Part shown: positions 7,920 to 16,694 of the stretch, one piece after another
Layout: each line of letters begins with the position of its first letter
Numbering within the stretch: the first letter of the stretch is position 1
Notes under the pieces: model-generated
Database searches by the model: none
Seen by the model: only the letters and a program-made list of their open reading frames with translations
Told to the model about the DNA's origin: nothing
Translations under genes and position numbers: made by a program
Assembly: GCA_964607765.1 (NCBI GenBank)
Contig: CAZSNT010000161.1
Coordinates: 1-22,886, forward strand
DNA length: 22,886 nt
Origin: CAZSNT01 sp964607765
GTDB taxonomy: Bacteria > Verrucomicrobiota > Lentisphaeria > Oligosphaerales > JABHEG01
Direction of reading: 5' to 3'

Positions 7920-9827
7920 CTACTTCTCCGATGGGACCACGATGCCGCGCATGATGATGTTCTGGCAGAACAGGAAAATCAGGAATGTGGGAATGGCCGC
8001 AATGATCAGGGACGCGTACATGACAGCCTGACCGCTGCGCTGCTGCAGCTGATACAGCCAGACCATCAACGTCCACATCTTCTCGTCCTGACAGACGACG
8101 AACGCAAACATGAAATTGGAGTAAGCCATGGTGAACGCGCGCAACGCGATAACGGCGAGTATCGGTTTGGACAGACTCATGGTGATCTGCCAGAAAAGGA
8201 CCCACTCGCTGGCGCCATCCAGCTGTGCACTCTCGTACAGCTCCTGCGGCTGCGCATCGAAGAAGCCTTTCAGCAGGAAGATCGAGTAGCCGTTCGCCAT
8301 GCCCGGGAGAATGAGCGCCGCGAAGGTGTTCAGCAGTCCGAGTCGGCGCAGCATCAGGAAGTTGGGGATAGCCGTGACCATTGGCGGGAACGCCATCGTG
8401 CACATCAGGAACAGCAGGATTTTGTAGCTGGACGGCATCTTGTAGCGGCTCATGGCATAGGCCGCCAGGGGATTGACCAGCAACGCGGAAAGGATGGCCA
8501 GGGAGCAGTACACGACCGTGTTGAGGATGCCACGGCCGTGGAAGAGCATGTAGGCGGCCACAGTGCGGTAGTTGCGTGTCACGAACTCCCAGCGCAGCGC
8601 GCGCTGATTCTGCAGGAAGTAAGTCTGGTGCAGGTCCTTCTGCGGCATGAGGATACCGGCAGCGGTTTGGTATTGCGTCCCCAGGGCGCGATTGATCTCG
8701 GACACGCTGCCGTAACGTTGCAGCAACCAATCCTGGAACAGGAACTCGGCGCTGTGAATGCGGAGGTGCTGAGCGGAGACCTGCGCTGCATCACCCGACT
8801 CGGGGTCGCGCCATCCTGTGATGAACGCCTCCCAGTCCGTGAGGGCCATGCCGGAAGCAGGCACGCGTTCACGCAGCGGGACATCGGCAAACTGCGTGTG
8901 GTCGGTACCGTAGTGCTTGTTGACATTGGCGATGTCACGGTGTTTCAGGCGGAGGAATGCCCGGTACTCGTCTGTGGCTTCAGGCGCCAGTCTGATCCAC
9001 TGCAGAGCCAACGTGTTGCGCACGAACTCGTCCCAATCGCCCTGCACGGCGGCGCTGGCGTCCGTGGGGTGCGCCCGGGCCAGGTGCACCTGCGCATAGC
9101 TGCCGTGATCCGTGCCGTGCGCGTCGTTGTACTTGGCGATGTCCAACCCGTACTTGGTCTTCAGGAACTGCTTCTTGTAGAACCCCTCGGGTGAGTGGTA
9201 GTAGCGCAATCCGGCGGGCAGTTCTTCACTGAACTCGACCAACGCCTTGGTGAACGCATTCAGCTGCGGCTTGTCGCGGCGCTGCAGACAGGTGGGTGGA
9301 ATCACGTAGACGCTGTTCCAGCCGACGTACTCGGTACCGAGGGCGCGATTCACATCCTCGATGTTCTCGCCAAACTCTTCTGCCAGACGCTCCTTGAACG
9401 CCCGGAGAGTGCTGGGAATGGTGCGGGATATCGGCGTGTGCAGGTATCCGGGTGCGGAAGCGTAAAAGGGCAGATCCGTCTCGCGCAGGAACTGCCGGAA
9501 TTCCTCTGCCAGCCTGCGGTTGGGCGGATCCGGGGCGGGCATACGGTCAAACGCCACCTCGTCTGCACCGTAGACCATGTCAAGAACAAGGACGCTCTCG
9601 TTGAACAGCCCTTCCAGATGTTTGGCGTACATCCAGTCACTGTCGCGGAGAAACCGCGGAACAGCGTCGAAGTACTTGATGTCCATCGCGCTCTTGGTGC
9701 TGCCGGACATCATGAGTAGGAACGGGTACACCATGGTGGCCGCACCCAGGATGAGAAACGCATACATCCCGATGAACAGGCCTCGGACTTTCCAGTGCGA
9801 TCGTCCAATTGCGGAGATGATGGCCAT
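7920..9827 (-). CDS. ABC importer permease (MalG-like) with a ~370-residue repeat-bearing extracytoplasmic loop
   Basis: The 635-residue inner-membrane protein has a first membrane span at about 17-41 and a typical sugar-importer permease core from about 430 to 635, including the EAA loop (YESAQLDGASEW, 531-542, on to KP at 554-555) that contacts the ATPase. MalG-type permeases are about 280 residues; the excess lies between the first and second spans (about 45-428), so it should be periplasmic. It holds four related units with the core N-x3-GT at N160, N234, N303 and N379, spaced 74, 69 and 76 residues. The style (for example YGSVSEINRALGTQY) recalls segments of GH42-type glycosidases, from memory only. 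It follows the SBP-permease gene by 49 bases and must be its partner. No clear ribosome-binding site is seen. Confidence 0.9.
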   Translation of the reverse strand: MAIISAIGRSHWKVRGLFIGMYAFLILGAATMVYPFLLMMSGSTKSAMDIKYFDAVPRFLRDSDWMYAKHLEGLFNESVLVLDMVYGADEVAFDRMPAPDPPNRRLAEEFRQFLRETDLPFYASAPGYLHTPISRTIPSTLRAFKERLAEEFGENIEDVNRALGTEYVGWNSVYVIPPTCLQRRDKPQLNAFTKALVEFSEELPAGLRYYHSPEGFYKKQFLKTKYGLDIAKYNDAHGTDHGSYAQVHLARAHPTDASAAVQGDWDEFVRNTLALQWIRLAPEATDEYRAFLRLKHRDIANVNKHYGTDHTQFADVPLRERVPASGMALTDWEAFITGWRDPESGDAAQVSAQHLRIHSAEFLFQDWLLQRYGSVSEINRALGTQYQTAAGILMPQKDLHQTYFLQNQRALRWEFVTRNYRTVAAYMLFHGRGILNTVVYCSLAILSALLVNPLAAYAMSRYKMPSSYKILLFLMCTMAFPPMVTAIPNFLMLRRLGLLNTFAALILPGMANGYSIFLLKGFFDAQPQELYESAQLDGASEWVLFWQITMSLSKPILAVIALRAFTMAYSNFMFAFVVCQDEKMWTLMVWLYQLQQRSGQAVMYASLIIAAIPTFLIFLFCQNIIMRGIVVPSEK

Positions 9828-9876
9828 GGTCTGAGCGTGGGCGCGGCGGCGTCTTACGACGGGAACCGTACGCCGG

Positions 9877-12648
9877 TCACTCCTTGTTCCCTGTTGTCTT
9901 GAACTCCAGCCGTGACAGAATGCGCAGCCGATCCACGGTAAACCCGATGAGCATGAATCCCAGAACCCACGCCATCGCGGTCGCCGGGCCGAATTTCAGA
10001 TACAGGTACGCTTTGTAGAAAATGTGCAGCCCCGCCACCTCCGTTCCCTTGGCGCCGCCGGTCATCGCCAGGATGAAGGCCGAGTTCTGCCACGACGCGA
10101 TGAACACGCCCACAAACTGAATGATAAGCAGCGGCCGCAGGATCGGCACGACCACGAACAGGATCTTGTCAACGAACGTGGCACCGTCGATGTCCGCTGC
10201 CTCATAGAAGTCGGGCGCAATCCCCTTCAGCGCGGCCAGATAGATCAGGCAGCCCGGGCCCATCCCCGCCCAGACCATGGGCAAAACACAGCAGAGCATC
10301 GCCGTCTTCGGATCGTCCAGCCACTCGTAGGGATCCTTCATTGGCAGGAAGAGATCGACCCAGAACGGCTTCGGGGACGCCTCGAAAATGCGCACCGCAA
10401 ACGTGGCGAAGAACCAGAACAGGGCCAGGCCGACCACGAAGAACAGGCCCGAGATCCAGTACACCTCATGAATCCAAAGCCGCCGCGCGAAGAAGTAGAG
10501 GATGAGGAAAAACAGAACGCCAATGCCGATGAACCCGATCGCGGGAATCTTCAGCACAACCGCATTGAGCACGCCGAACTCGCTCTTCTCATAGAAAGAG
10601 CGCCACAAGTAAATCACGACCAGGCCCGTGATGACGGCGGGCAGGTAATACAGCGTACGGAACAGGATCTTGCCTTTCGGGATTTCCTGCAGCAAGACCG
10701 CCAGGATGACTGGCGGCAGGAACGTCAGGCCAACAACCAGGAGACTGTAGCGCAGCGAGTTCCAGACCGCACGCCACCATTCGCCGTCCCACAGCAAGTT
10801 CGCGAAGTTGTCAACCCACACGAACTCCGAGCCGCCCATGATCCGGTAGTTCTGGAACGCCATCCCGGATCCCATCAGCAGCGGCACATAACGCCAGAAG
10901 AAGATAGACAGCACTGCAGGCAGAATGATCATGTACCCCCACTTGTAGCGACGGAAGCCCCAGGTTACCTGCTTCTCCACGCCCTCGATTTTCGGCGGTG
11001 TGAAGATCCGAATGATCTTGCGGAACACCAACGTGAACGCAACGATGATCACCACGAGCAACGCGCTGGCACAACTCCTGCGAATCAGCAGCTGCCGCGG
11101 CGTGAGAATCCCAATCATCTTCTCGTTCGCTTCCGCGGTGGCTTTGCGCAGGAGCTCCTGCATTCGGACAATGCGCTCCTCCCGCCCCGCCGGCAGCTTG
11201 CCGGCCCGGGCCAGGTTCTCCGCCTCCACCAACGGCTTCGTCATGACGTGGTAGACCAGCTGGCAGTTGCGCCCGTACGGCTCGGGCTGGCCCGTCTCGA
11301 TGGCAATCTCGAATGTCTCTTCCCACCCCTTCGGTGCGAGGCGAATCAGGTCGTCATACCCGAACAGGCGCAGATACCGTGGATTGACGAAACGCCCCAG
11401 CCCCCCTTCGACCATGATACGCGTGCGGATGCGGACGGCATCCTCCGATTCGTGGAACTTGAGGAATTCCCATGCCGCGTCGCGCACGGCCGGCTCCTCG
11501 ATCCCCGCAAACAGGCCCTGCATGCGCGAGTTCAGCTCTCCGCCGCGGTGCCGCACACCATTCTCGTCCGGATAGCCGCGAGGCACCGCGACCATGCCCG
11601 TAATGTCCGGGTTGATCGTGCTGAACAGTTTCTCGTCGATGTAGGCGGGGTAGAACCCGATCTGCCCCAGGTCCCACTTCTGTCCCGCTTCCGTCTCTTT
11701 GTACGCGTAGCCGTAGCGGTTCCGGTCCGCCTCGTCCACCCAATGCTCGTTGCAGATGCGGGTATAGAACTCCAGCGCCGTCGCAGCGGCCCGGCTGTCG
11801 AACGCCGCACGCCACTGATCCGTCGCCGGGTCGTAGCGCATCGCGTGGCCGCCGGCGCTCCACAGGAACGTGACCCAGTACCAGCTTTCGCTCTTGCCCT
11901 TGCCAAAGCGGATGCCGTAAGTGCCTTTCGCCGGATTGGTCAGCCGTTTGCACGCGTCGAACAGGTCCTCCCACGTCCAGTCGTTGCCGGGATACGGGAC
12001 ACCGGCGTCATCCAGCAGGTCTTTTCGGTACAGGATCACTTTGCCGAGAACGCCGCCGAAGGGCATGGCCCAGACGTGCTCGTCGCCGCCCGGCCCGCGC
12101 CGCTTGATCACCGGCCAGATCCGTTCGTGCACGGCAAAGTCCTTCTCCGCCGGCGTCATTTCCGACAGGTAGCCGTCCTCCGGCTTGTCCAACGGGTACA
12201 GAAACCCCTCCTGGATATAAGTGTCGGACTGGCGGAAATTGACGTACAGGATGTCCGGGGCGACCCCGCCGGCAATGGCCATCAGCGGCCTGGAGTCCAT
12301 GCCCATCCCTTCGACCGTGATGCCGCTGAACTGGCTCAACGCCACCTCGACGTTGGCCCAGTCATGCCCGCCGTACTTCCCAGGCTCAGCCTCATACCGA
12401 GCGCGATAGCGTTCCTGGAACAAGGCGGGAAAGCGTCGAACGAACTCCTTGACCACGGCCACGTCAGCACGCGTCTTGGTGTCCGTCCTGGTCGGGTCCG
12501 GCAAACGCCACGCCTTCACGGTGATGACCGTCGTGCCGTCCGCGCGGCGCGTGATCTCGCCGGCGCAACACGCGATCGCGGCAACGGCCGCCGCCCCAGC
12601 GACACGCCGGAGGAAACCGGCACATGAGATCGTGTTCATGCAAGACAT
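9877..12648 (-). CDS. Fused extracellular substrate-binding protein and ABC importer permease (MalF-like)
   Basis: The 923-residue protein combines two normally separate parts of a sugar-type ABC importer. Residues 1-29 form a signal or anchor segment (hydrophobic AVAAIACCAG; a lipid-modified Cys27/28 is possible). Residues about 38-500 are a family 1-like binding protein (APDILYVNF, PFGGVLGKVILYRKDLLDDAG, NDWTWEDLFDACKRLT, GQIGFYPAY). Spans begin near 525-542, followed by a MalF-like permease with WGYMIILPAVLSIFFW (569-584) and an EAA loop YEAADIDGA (815-823). Extra spans at about 702-752 precede the loop. A second ATG three codons in (12639) could be the true start; neither has a good ribosome-binding site. 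The ATPase is not in the window. The ligand is unknown, probably a carbohydrate. Confidence 0.92.
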   Translation of the reverse strand: MSCMNTISCAGFLRRVAGAAAVAAIACCAGEITRRADGTTVITVKAWRLPDPTRTDTKTRADVAVVKEFVRRFPALFQERYRARYEAEPGKYGGHDWANVEVALSQFSGITVEGMGMDSRPLMAIAGGVAPDILYVNFRQSDTYIQEGFLYPLDKPEDGYLSEMTPAEKDFAVHERIWPVIKRRGPGGDEHVWAMPFGGVLGKVILYRKDLLDDAGVPYPGNDWTWEDLFDACKRLTNPAKGTYGIRFGKGKSESWYWVTFLWSAGGHAMRYDPATDQWRAAFDSRAAATALEFYTRICNEHWVDEADRNRYGYAYKETEAGQKWDLGQIGFYPAYIDEKLFSTINPDITGMVAVPRGYPDENGVRHRGGELNSRMQGLFAGIEEPAVRDAAWEFLKFHESEDAVRIRTRIMVEGGLGRFVNPRYLRLFGYDDLIRLAPKGWEETFEIAIETGQPEPYGRNCQLVYHVMTKPLVEAENLARAGKLPAGREERIVRMQELLRKATAEANEKMIGILTPRQLLIRRSCASALLVVIIVAFTLVFRKIIRIFTPPKIEGVEKQVTWGFRRYKWGYMIILPAVLSIFFWRYVPLLMGSGMAFQNYRIMGGSEFVWVDNFANLLWDGEWWRAVWNSLRYSLLVVGLTFLPPVILAVLLQEIPKGKILFRTLYYLPAVITGLVVIYLWRSFYEKSEFGVLNAVVLKIPAIGFIGIGVLFFLILYFFARRLWIHEVYWISGLFFVVGLALFWFFATFAVRIFEASPKPFWVDLFLPMKDPYEWLDDPKTAMLCCVLPMVWAGMGPGCLIYLAALKGIAPDFYEAADIDGATFVDKILFVVVPILRPLLIIQFVGVFIASWQNSAFILAMTGGAKGTEVAGLHIFYKAYLYLKFGPATAMAWVLGFMLIGFTVDRLRILSRLEFKTTGNKE

Positions 12649-12684
12649 CCGTCTGGATCGGGAGAAGACAAGTCAGCGAACCAT

Positions 12685-12713
12685 AATCTACGCGGCGTTT
12701 CTCGATAGGGCAA
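12685..12713 (-). promoter_or_regulatory. Candidate sigma70-type promoter for the ABC importer operon
   Basis: On the minus strand TTGCCC (12708-12713, 4/6) is followed by a 17-base spacer and TAGATT (12685-12690, 4/6). It would start transcription about 30 bases before the SBP-permease start codon. It shares the divergent gap with the candidate promoter of the kinase gene. By eye only. Confidence 0.33.
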
Positions 12714-12747
12714 AGCGCGAACTGCTGTGCGCCACACGCGCTCTGCC

Positions 12748-12776
12748 TTGCACGGGCTGGATTGCTCTCGTATGCT
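12748..12776 (+). promoter_or_regulatory. Candidate promoter for the receiver-kinase gene
   Basis: TTGCAC (12748-12753), a 17-base spacer, and TATGCT (12771-12776, 4/6). If used, the transcript begins near 12783, downstream of the in-frame ATG at 12772, which favours the GTG at 12808 as the real start. The -35 match is weak (3/6). Confidence 0.28.
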
Positions 12777-12807
12777 ATGCACGAGTCACGGAAGGACGTT
12801 GCGCACA

Positions 12808-14046
12808 GTGTCAGAGTCACCACCAGACAAGGCTGCCATCATCGTCGCAGACGACGACGAACTGACGCGGGTGATGTACAAGCGCATTCTGGAGAAGCGC
12901 TCCTACGAGGTACGCACCTGCGAGAACGGCCTGGACGTGCTGGCAGAGTTCGCGCTGAGCCCCGCGGACTTGATCATCCTCGACAACAACATGCCGCAAA
13001 TGAACGGTCGCCAGACCACCGAGGCCCTGCGCCAGTCGTCACGCAGTTGGAACGTGCCCATCATAATCGTGTCGGCCCAGGACGACGAAGAGCACATTCT
13101 GGAAGGGCTCGCGTTCGGGGCTGACGACTACCTGGTGAAGCCGGTCGGCGCCGCCGAACTGCTCGCCAAGATCCAGGTGGCCCTGAAGAAACGGCAGTTC
13201 GCCGGCCCGGGCGCCGTGGTCGGCCCAGGCAGCGTCTTCAACGGCAAGTACCAAATCGATCGTCTGCTGGGCGAAGGCGGCTGCAGCCGTGTCTTCGCTG
13301 CCCGGAATGTGAAGACGCAAGGCAACCCCTGGGTCGCACTCAAACTGTTCGACATGCCCAAAACCAAACGCCTGGACACGTTCATGGCGTACTTCCTGCG
13401 CGAAGCCTACGAGCACGCGCGTCTCGATCACCCCAACATCGTGAAACTGCTCGATTTCGGACAGGTGGAGGGCTGCTACTTCCTGGTCATGGAACATCTG
13501 GACGGCATCACCACGGCGGATCGTCTTAATCTGGGCGACCCGTTCGACGAGAAGGAACTCGTCTACATAGCACACGCCCTGGCAGATGCCCTCGCGTGCC
13601 TCGACAACCACCAGCTGATCCATCGCGACCTGAAACCGTCCAACATCATGATCTGCAGCGATGGCGACATCAAACTCCTCGACTTCGGACTGGCCAAGAA
13701 CCCGCGCGAGGAGACCTTGGATCTGGGTGAGGATTTCAGCGGAACACCCGCCTACATGTCTCCCGAGCAGATTCTCAACAACCCTGACATCGATATCCGT
13801 TCCGATATCTACTCACTCGGTGCGACTCTCTACCGATTGACAACGGGCGAGAAGCCGTTCGACGGCAACTCGCCTATGGCGATCCTGAAGAAGCACTTGG
13901 AGGAGGACCCCCGCCCGGTCCGCGAACTGCGCCCTGGTCTGTGCGAGCCGTTTGCACAGCTCATCGACCAGTGCCTGCGCCGAAACCGCGACGCCCGGCC
14001 CGGCATCGGCGAACTCCAAATGCTGTGCGAAATCCTACTGAGTTGA
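12808..14046 (+). CDS. Hybrid response regulator receiver - Ser/Thr protein kinase
   Basis: The 412-residue cytosolic signalling protein joins a two-component receiver domain to a Hanks-type kinase. The receiver (about 10-128) keeps the acidic pocket DDD (15-17), phospho-acceptor Asp59 (LILDNNMP) and Lys111 (LVKP). The kinase (about 148-410) keeps GEGGCSRVF (155-163), Lys179 (VALK), Glu199, HRDLKPSN (272-279, catalytic Asp274), DFG (292-294) and SPE (318-320), so both should be active. Phosphorylation of the receiver would then gate Ser/Thr phosphorylation. No transmembrane or PASTA region exists. The GTG start follows GGAAGGA by 12 bases; an ATG at 12772 is the alternative, adding 12 residues. 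The cognate histidine kinase is not in the window. Confidence 0.9.
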   Translation: MSESPPDKAAIIVADDDELTRVMYKRILEKRSYEVRTCENGLDVLAEFALSPADLIILDNNMPQMNGRQTTEALRQSSRSWNVPIIIVSAQDDEEHILEGLAFGADDYLVKPVGAAELLAKIQVALKKRQFAGPGAVVGPGSVFNGKYQIDRLLGEGGCSRVFAARNVKTQGNPWVALKLFDMPKTKRLDTFMAYFLREAYEHARLDHPNIVKLLDFGQVEGCYFLVMEHLDGITTADRLNLGDPFDEKELVYIAHALADALACLDNHQLIHRDLKPSNIMICSDGDIKLLDFGLAKNPREETLDLGEDFSGTPAYMSPEQILNNPDIDIRSDIYSLGATLYRLTTGEKPFDGNSPMAILKKHLEEDPRPVRELRPGLCEPFAQLIDQCLRRNRDARPGIGELQMLCEILLS

Positions 14047-14101
14047 CCCCTCCGTTACAGGGGCAGACCAGCCACACCATTGCAGTGGACAGGCAGATGC
14101 C

Positions 14102-15109
14102 ATGGCGCGACGACGAGGCCCTGGAAAATTCGACTGGCGGGCGCTGGAAGGGGAACTGAACAACGCCCTGGAGTGCTCCCTGGCGTTCCCCTTGGGCAGC
14201 TACGTGACCGGCCGGCTCCGACGCCTTGAAGGCGCATTCAGTCACGACTTGTTCCTGTTCCACACCACAACGGACGGGCGGGACGAGGAAGACAGAACTC
14301 AGTACCTGTACCGACGTCTCAAGCCTCGGACCGGCTCGGCTGACGATGCCGAACAGAACCGGACACGCCTGCAACGCGAAGCCCTCACGCTCCAAGCGTT
14401 GCAGAAGGCAGCGCCCGACCTGCCAAGCCCGCGATTCGTGTGCTTCTGCAATGACCGCAGCGACCGGCTCATCGGGCTGATAGAAACGCTCCTGCCGGGC
14501 ACGCCTCTCTCCAAACGGATGCGAGCCAACCCACGTGAAGGACTCGCGATCATGGGTCAGCTCGCAGCCCGAGTACACGCGCTGCCCGCAACCGTCTTCC
14601 CCCATCTCCCGTCCTGCTCCGACGCCAAGGAACACGTCCTGACGCAGTTGCGCGCACTGCCGCGATCACTGCGCGAGCACAGCGCGGAGACGGCGGACGC
14701 CGCGGCTTGGATCAAAGATAACGCGCCCAGGGGACGCCGCGTCACGCCGCTGCACGGCGACTTGTTGCCGCAGAACATACAGTGCGACGAGTCCTCCCGA
14801 TCACCGGGCTTGGTGGATTGGGAGCACGCGCGGGTAGGCGATCCCGCTTACGACCTGGCCATCATTCTGCGGGGAATCCGGCGTCCCTTCGGTGTTGCCG
14901 ACGCCAGGGAACGTATTCTGGCCGCTTACCACGAAGCGGGAGGCCGAAGCATCGGACCGGCAGATATCGCCTGCCATGAGCTGCTGTTGGTGCTCCACTG
15001 GCTTTGGGACGCGGTTCGGCGCGAACGCCGCGGGACGCGGAGCGGGCAGCCGCCCGAGGAGTTGCTGCAGCAAATCAGAAGCGGGCTCTGCCGCGTGGCC
15101 GGATTGTGA
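14102..15109 (+). CDS. Aminoglycoside-phosphotransferase-like (APH/choline kinase family) protein
   Basis: This 335-residue probable cytosolic small-molecule kinase has the Brenner loop HGDLLPQN (218-225, catalytic Asp220) and the metal-binding DWEHARVGDPAYDLA (239-253, Asp239). An N-terminal lobe contains YLYRRLKPR (68-76) with a likely ATP-binding lysine at 74, and REALTLQAL (92-100) matching the helix-C glutamate region. Substrate is not predictable: the family covers antibiotics, choline, homoserine, sugars and others. It lies 55 bases after the receiver-kinase gene, and a membrane protein gene follows after 44 bases, so a shared transcript is likely. The C-terminal part is rich in Arg and Leu. 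Confidence 0.85.
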   Translation: MARRRGPGKFDWRALEGELNNALECSLAFPLGSYVTGRLRRLEGAFSHDLFLFHTTTDGRDEEDRTQYLYRRLKPRTGSADDAEQNRTRLQREALTLQALQKAAPDLPSPRFVCFCNDRSDRLIGLIETLLPGTPLSKRMRANPREGLAIMGQLAARVHALPATVFPHLPSCSDAKEHVLTQLRALPRSLREHSAETADAAAWIKDNAPRGRRVTPLHGDLLPQNIQCDESSRSPGLVDWEHARVGDPAYDLAIILRGIRRPFGVADARERILAAYHEAGGRSIGPADIACHELLLVLHWLWDAVRRERRGTRSGQPPEELLQQIRSGLCRVAGL

Positions 15110-15153
15110 ATACCATGCCTGGCTGGAGCATCCACGGGAGAGTACTTTAAACG

Positions 15154-15960
15154 ATGGCCCAAAACGCCACATTGCTGGTCCTTGTCCTGCTCGCAGCAGC
15201 GTTCACCCTGGCTGCAGCCGCTATGTTCTTCGACCGGGCGCCGCGGCAACGCCAGTGGCATGCACGCATACTCGCCACTGTTTTCGCTGCCATCGCCGTC
15301 GTTACCTGGGCCATAGCCGGTACGCGGCTGCTCGGCGACGTGGGGGCAGCTGTGTGCCTGGGTGTCCTGTTGGGGTTGCTGCCCCTATCACTGGCCATCG
15401 CGCGCAATCCTGATCACGGCGGGCTCGGCATTGGGATCAGCATCCTCGCCGTCGCGCTGGCAGTGGGGGCGCCGAAACTGCCCCTTCTCCTCGCACGAAT
15501 TCACCCCAAGACCGGCACGGCAACGCTGCTGGACATAGACACGACCATCGTCCTGCTCAGGGAGCGTATCGATAAGGCCCAGGATGTGGGACGCAAACTC
15601 AACCCCCAGATGAGCAACCTGAAGAGGGCCTTGAGGTACTACAGCGGCCGGAACTTCGAGGAACTCGAGTCGGACGCGGACGCTCTCTCCATGCTCCAAC
15701 AGTATGCCCAGTTCCGTTACCGGATCGAAGCCTGCCGGGACTACCTGATGCTCTGCCTCAGTTACAGGGATGAGCTGAATATCGTCCGCCGAGACCAGGC
15801 GCGAGCGGCAAGACACAGGCGCCTTGAAACGCCCCCCCCGACCAGGGCCCAGCTCCACGCCATCGAAGAAGAGACCGCCGCGCTGCCGTGGGAGGAGTCC
15901 GTGCCTGTTTTCACCCGCGAGGAACTCCAGTACCTCTTCGCACAGGAACTGGAGCGATGA
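15154..15960 (+). CDS. Four-span membrane protein with a cytosolic helical tail, unknown function
   Basis: I do not recognise this 268-residue protein. Hydrophobic spans lie at about 5-25, 36-56, 64-83 and 91-113. The rest (about 118-268) is soluble, highly charged and mostly helical (TIVLLRERIDKAQDVGRKLN, LESDADALSMLQQYAQFRYR), with a Pro-rich break (TPPPT, 226-230) and an acidic end (AIEEETAALPWEESVPVFTREELQ starts at 236). With even span number, both ends should be on the same side, probably cytosolic. GGGAGAG lies about 11 bases before the ATG. Its TGA overlaps the truC ATG (ATGA), so the two are translationally coupled. Confidence 0.82.
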   Translation: MAQNATLLVLVLLAAAFTLAAAAMFFDRAPRQRQWHARILATVFAAIAVVTWAIAGTRLLGDVGAAVCLGVLLGLLPLSLAIARNPDHGGLGIGISILAVALAVGAPKLPLLLARIHPKTGTATLLDIDTTIVLLRERIDKAQDVGRKLNPQMSNLKRALRYYSGRNFEELESDADALSMLQQYAQFRYRIEACRDYLMLCLSYRDELNIVRRDQARAARHRRLETPPPTRAQLHAIEEETAALPWEESVPVFTREELQYLFAQELER

Positions 15961-16694
15961 CGACACGGCAACGTGCTGCGGGCCTGTCACAGACCGCTCC
16001 CCTCACCCCCGACGCCATTCTGTACCACGACCAACAGCTGGTGGCCGTGCACAAGCCCGGCGGGCTTATCGTCCACCGCAGACCGGGGAACACCAGGGAT
16101 CCGGCCGCCCTCCAAGCCGTGCGCGATCTACTCGGCCAGCACGTGTATCCTGTGCACCGGCTCGACCGTGCCACGTCCGGAGTGTTGCTTTTCGCACTCA
16201 GTCGTGACATTGCCCGACAGATCGGGGCGCAGTTTGCCGCCCACACCGTGACCAAGGGGTACTGGGCCGTGGTGCGAGGCTACACCGAACGCAGAGGGCT
16301 CATCGATTACCCCTTGGCCGCAGACGCCGGCAAGCCGGCACGGGAAGCCGTGACCGAGTTCAGGACAAGCCGCACCGTGGAGCTCCCCATCCCGGTCGGG
16401 CCCTACGCGGCAGCGCGCTATTCCCTCGTGCAGGCCCATCCGAAAACGGGGCGGAGACACCAGATCCGGCGGCATTTCAAGCACATATCCCATCCCCTCA
16501 TCGGCGACACCACTTACGGCGACAGCGCCCACAATCGCATGTTCCGCAAGCAATTCGGGCTGCACCGACTGCTCCTCATCGCTGCAGCACTGTCCTTCGA
16601 ACACCCCGTCACCAAGCGCCGTGTCGAGATCCGCACGAGCCCGGACAGCGAACTGTCAGAGCTGTTTCACACCTTTGGCTGGACACTGCCTTAA
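15957..16694 (+). CDS. truC: tRNA pseudouridine synthase TruC (RluA family)
   Basis: The 245-residue cytosolic enzyme should convert U65 of certain tRNAs to pseudouridine. It has ILYHDQQLVAVHKPGG (21-36), the catalytic-Asp motif HRLDRATSGVLL (67-78, Asp70), and the TruC-style order of DYPL, EAVTEFR, ARYSLVQAHPKTGRRHQIRR and HPLIGDTTYGD towards the C-terminus, closer to TruC than to RluA, RluC or RluD. There is no S4 domain, as in TruC. AGGA lies 9 bases before the ATG, which overlaps the stop of the preceding gene. Its 3' end overlaps a truncated phosphatase gene on the other strand. Confidence 0.9.
   Translation: MTTRQRAAGLSQTAPLTPDAILYHDQQLVAVHKPGGLIVHRRPGNTRDPAALQAVRDLLGQHVYPVHRLDRATSGVLLFALSRDIARQIGAQFAAHTVTKGYWAVVRGYTERRGLIDYPLAADAGKPAREAVTEFRTSRTVELPIPVGPYAAARYSLVQAHPKTGRRHQIRRHFKHISHPLIGDTTYGDSAHNRMFRKQFGLHRLLLIAAALSFEHPVTKRRVEIRTSPDSELSELFHTFGWTLP

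Noticed and set aside
7881..9194. A 437-codon plus-strand open frame opposite the second ABC permease
   Set aside because: It shows shadow composition and no start signal; the minus-strand frame has the membrane spans and EAA loop.
10024..12627. An 867-codon plus-strand open frame opposite the SBP-permease gene
   Set aside because: It is antisense to a clear ABC gene, is rich in Arg, His, Gln and Asp, and has no family motifs. High GC with biased codons in the real gene keeps the opposite frame open.
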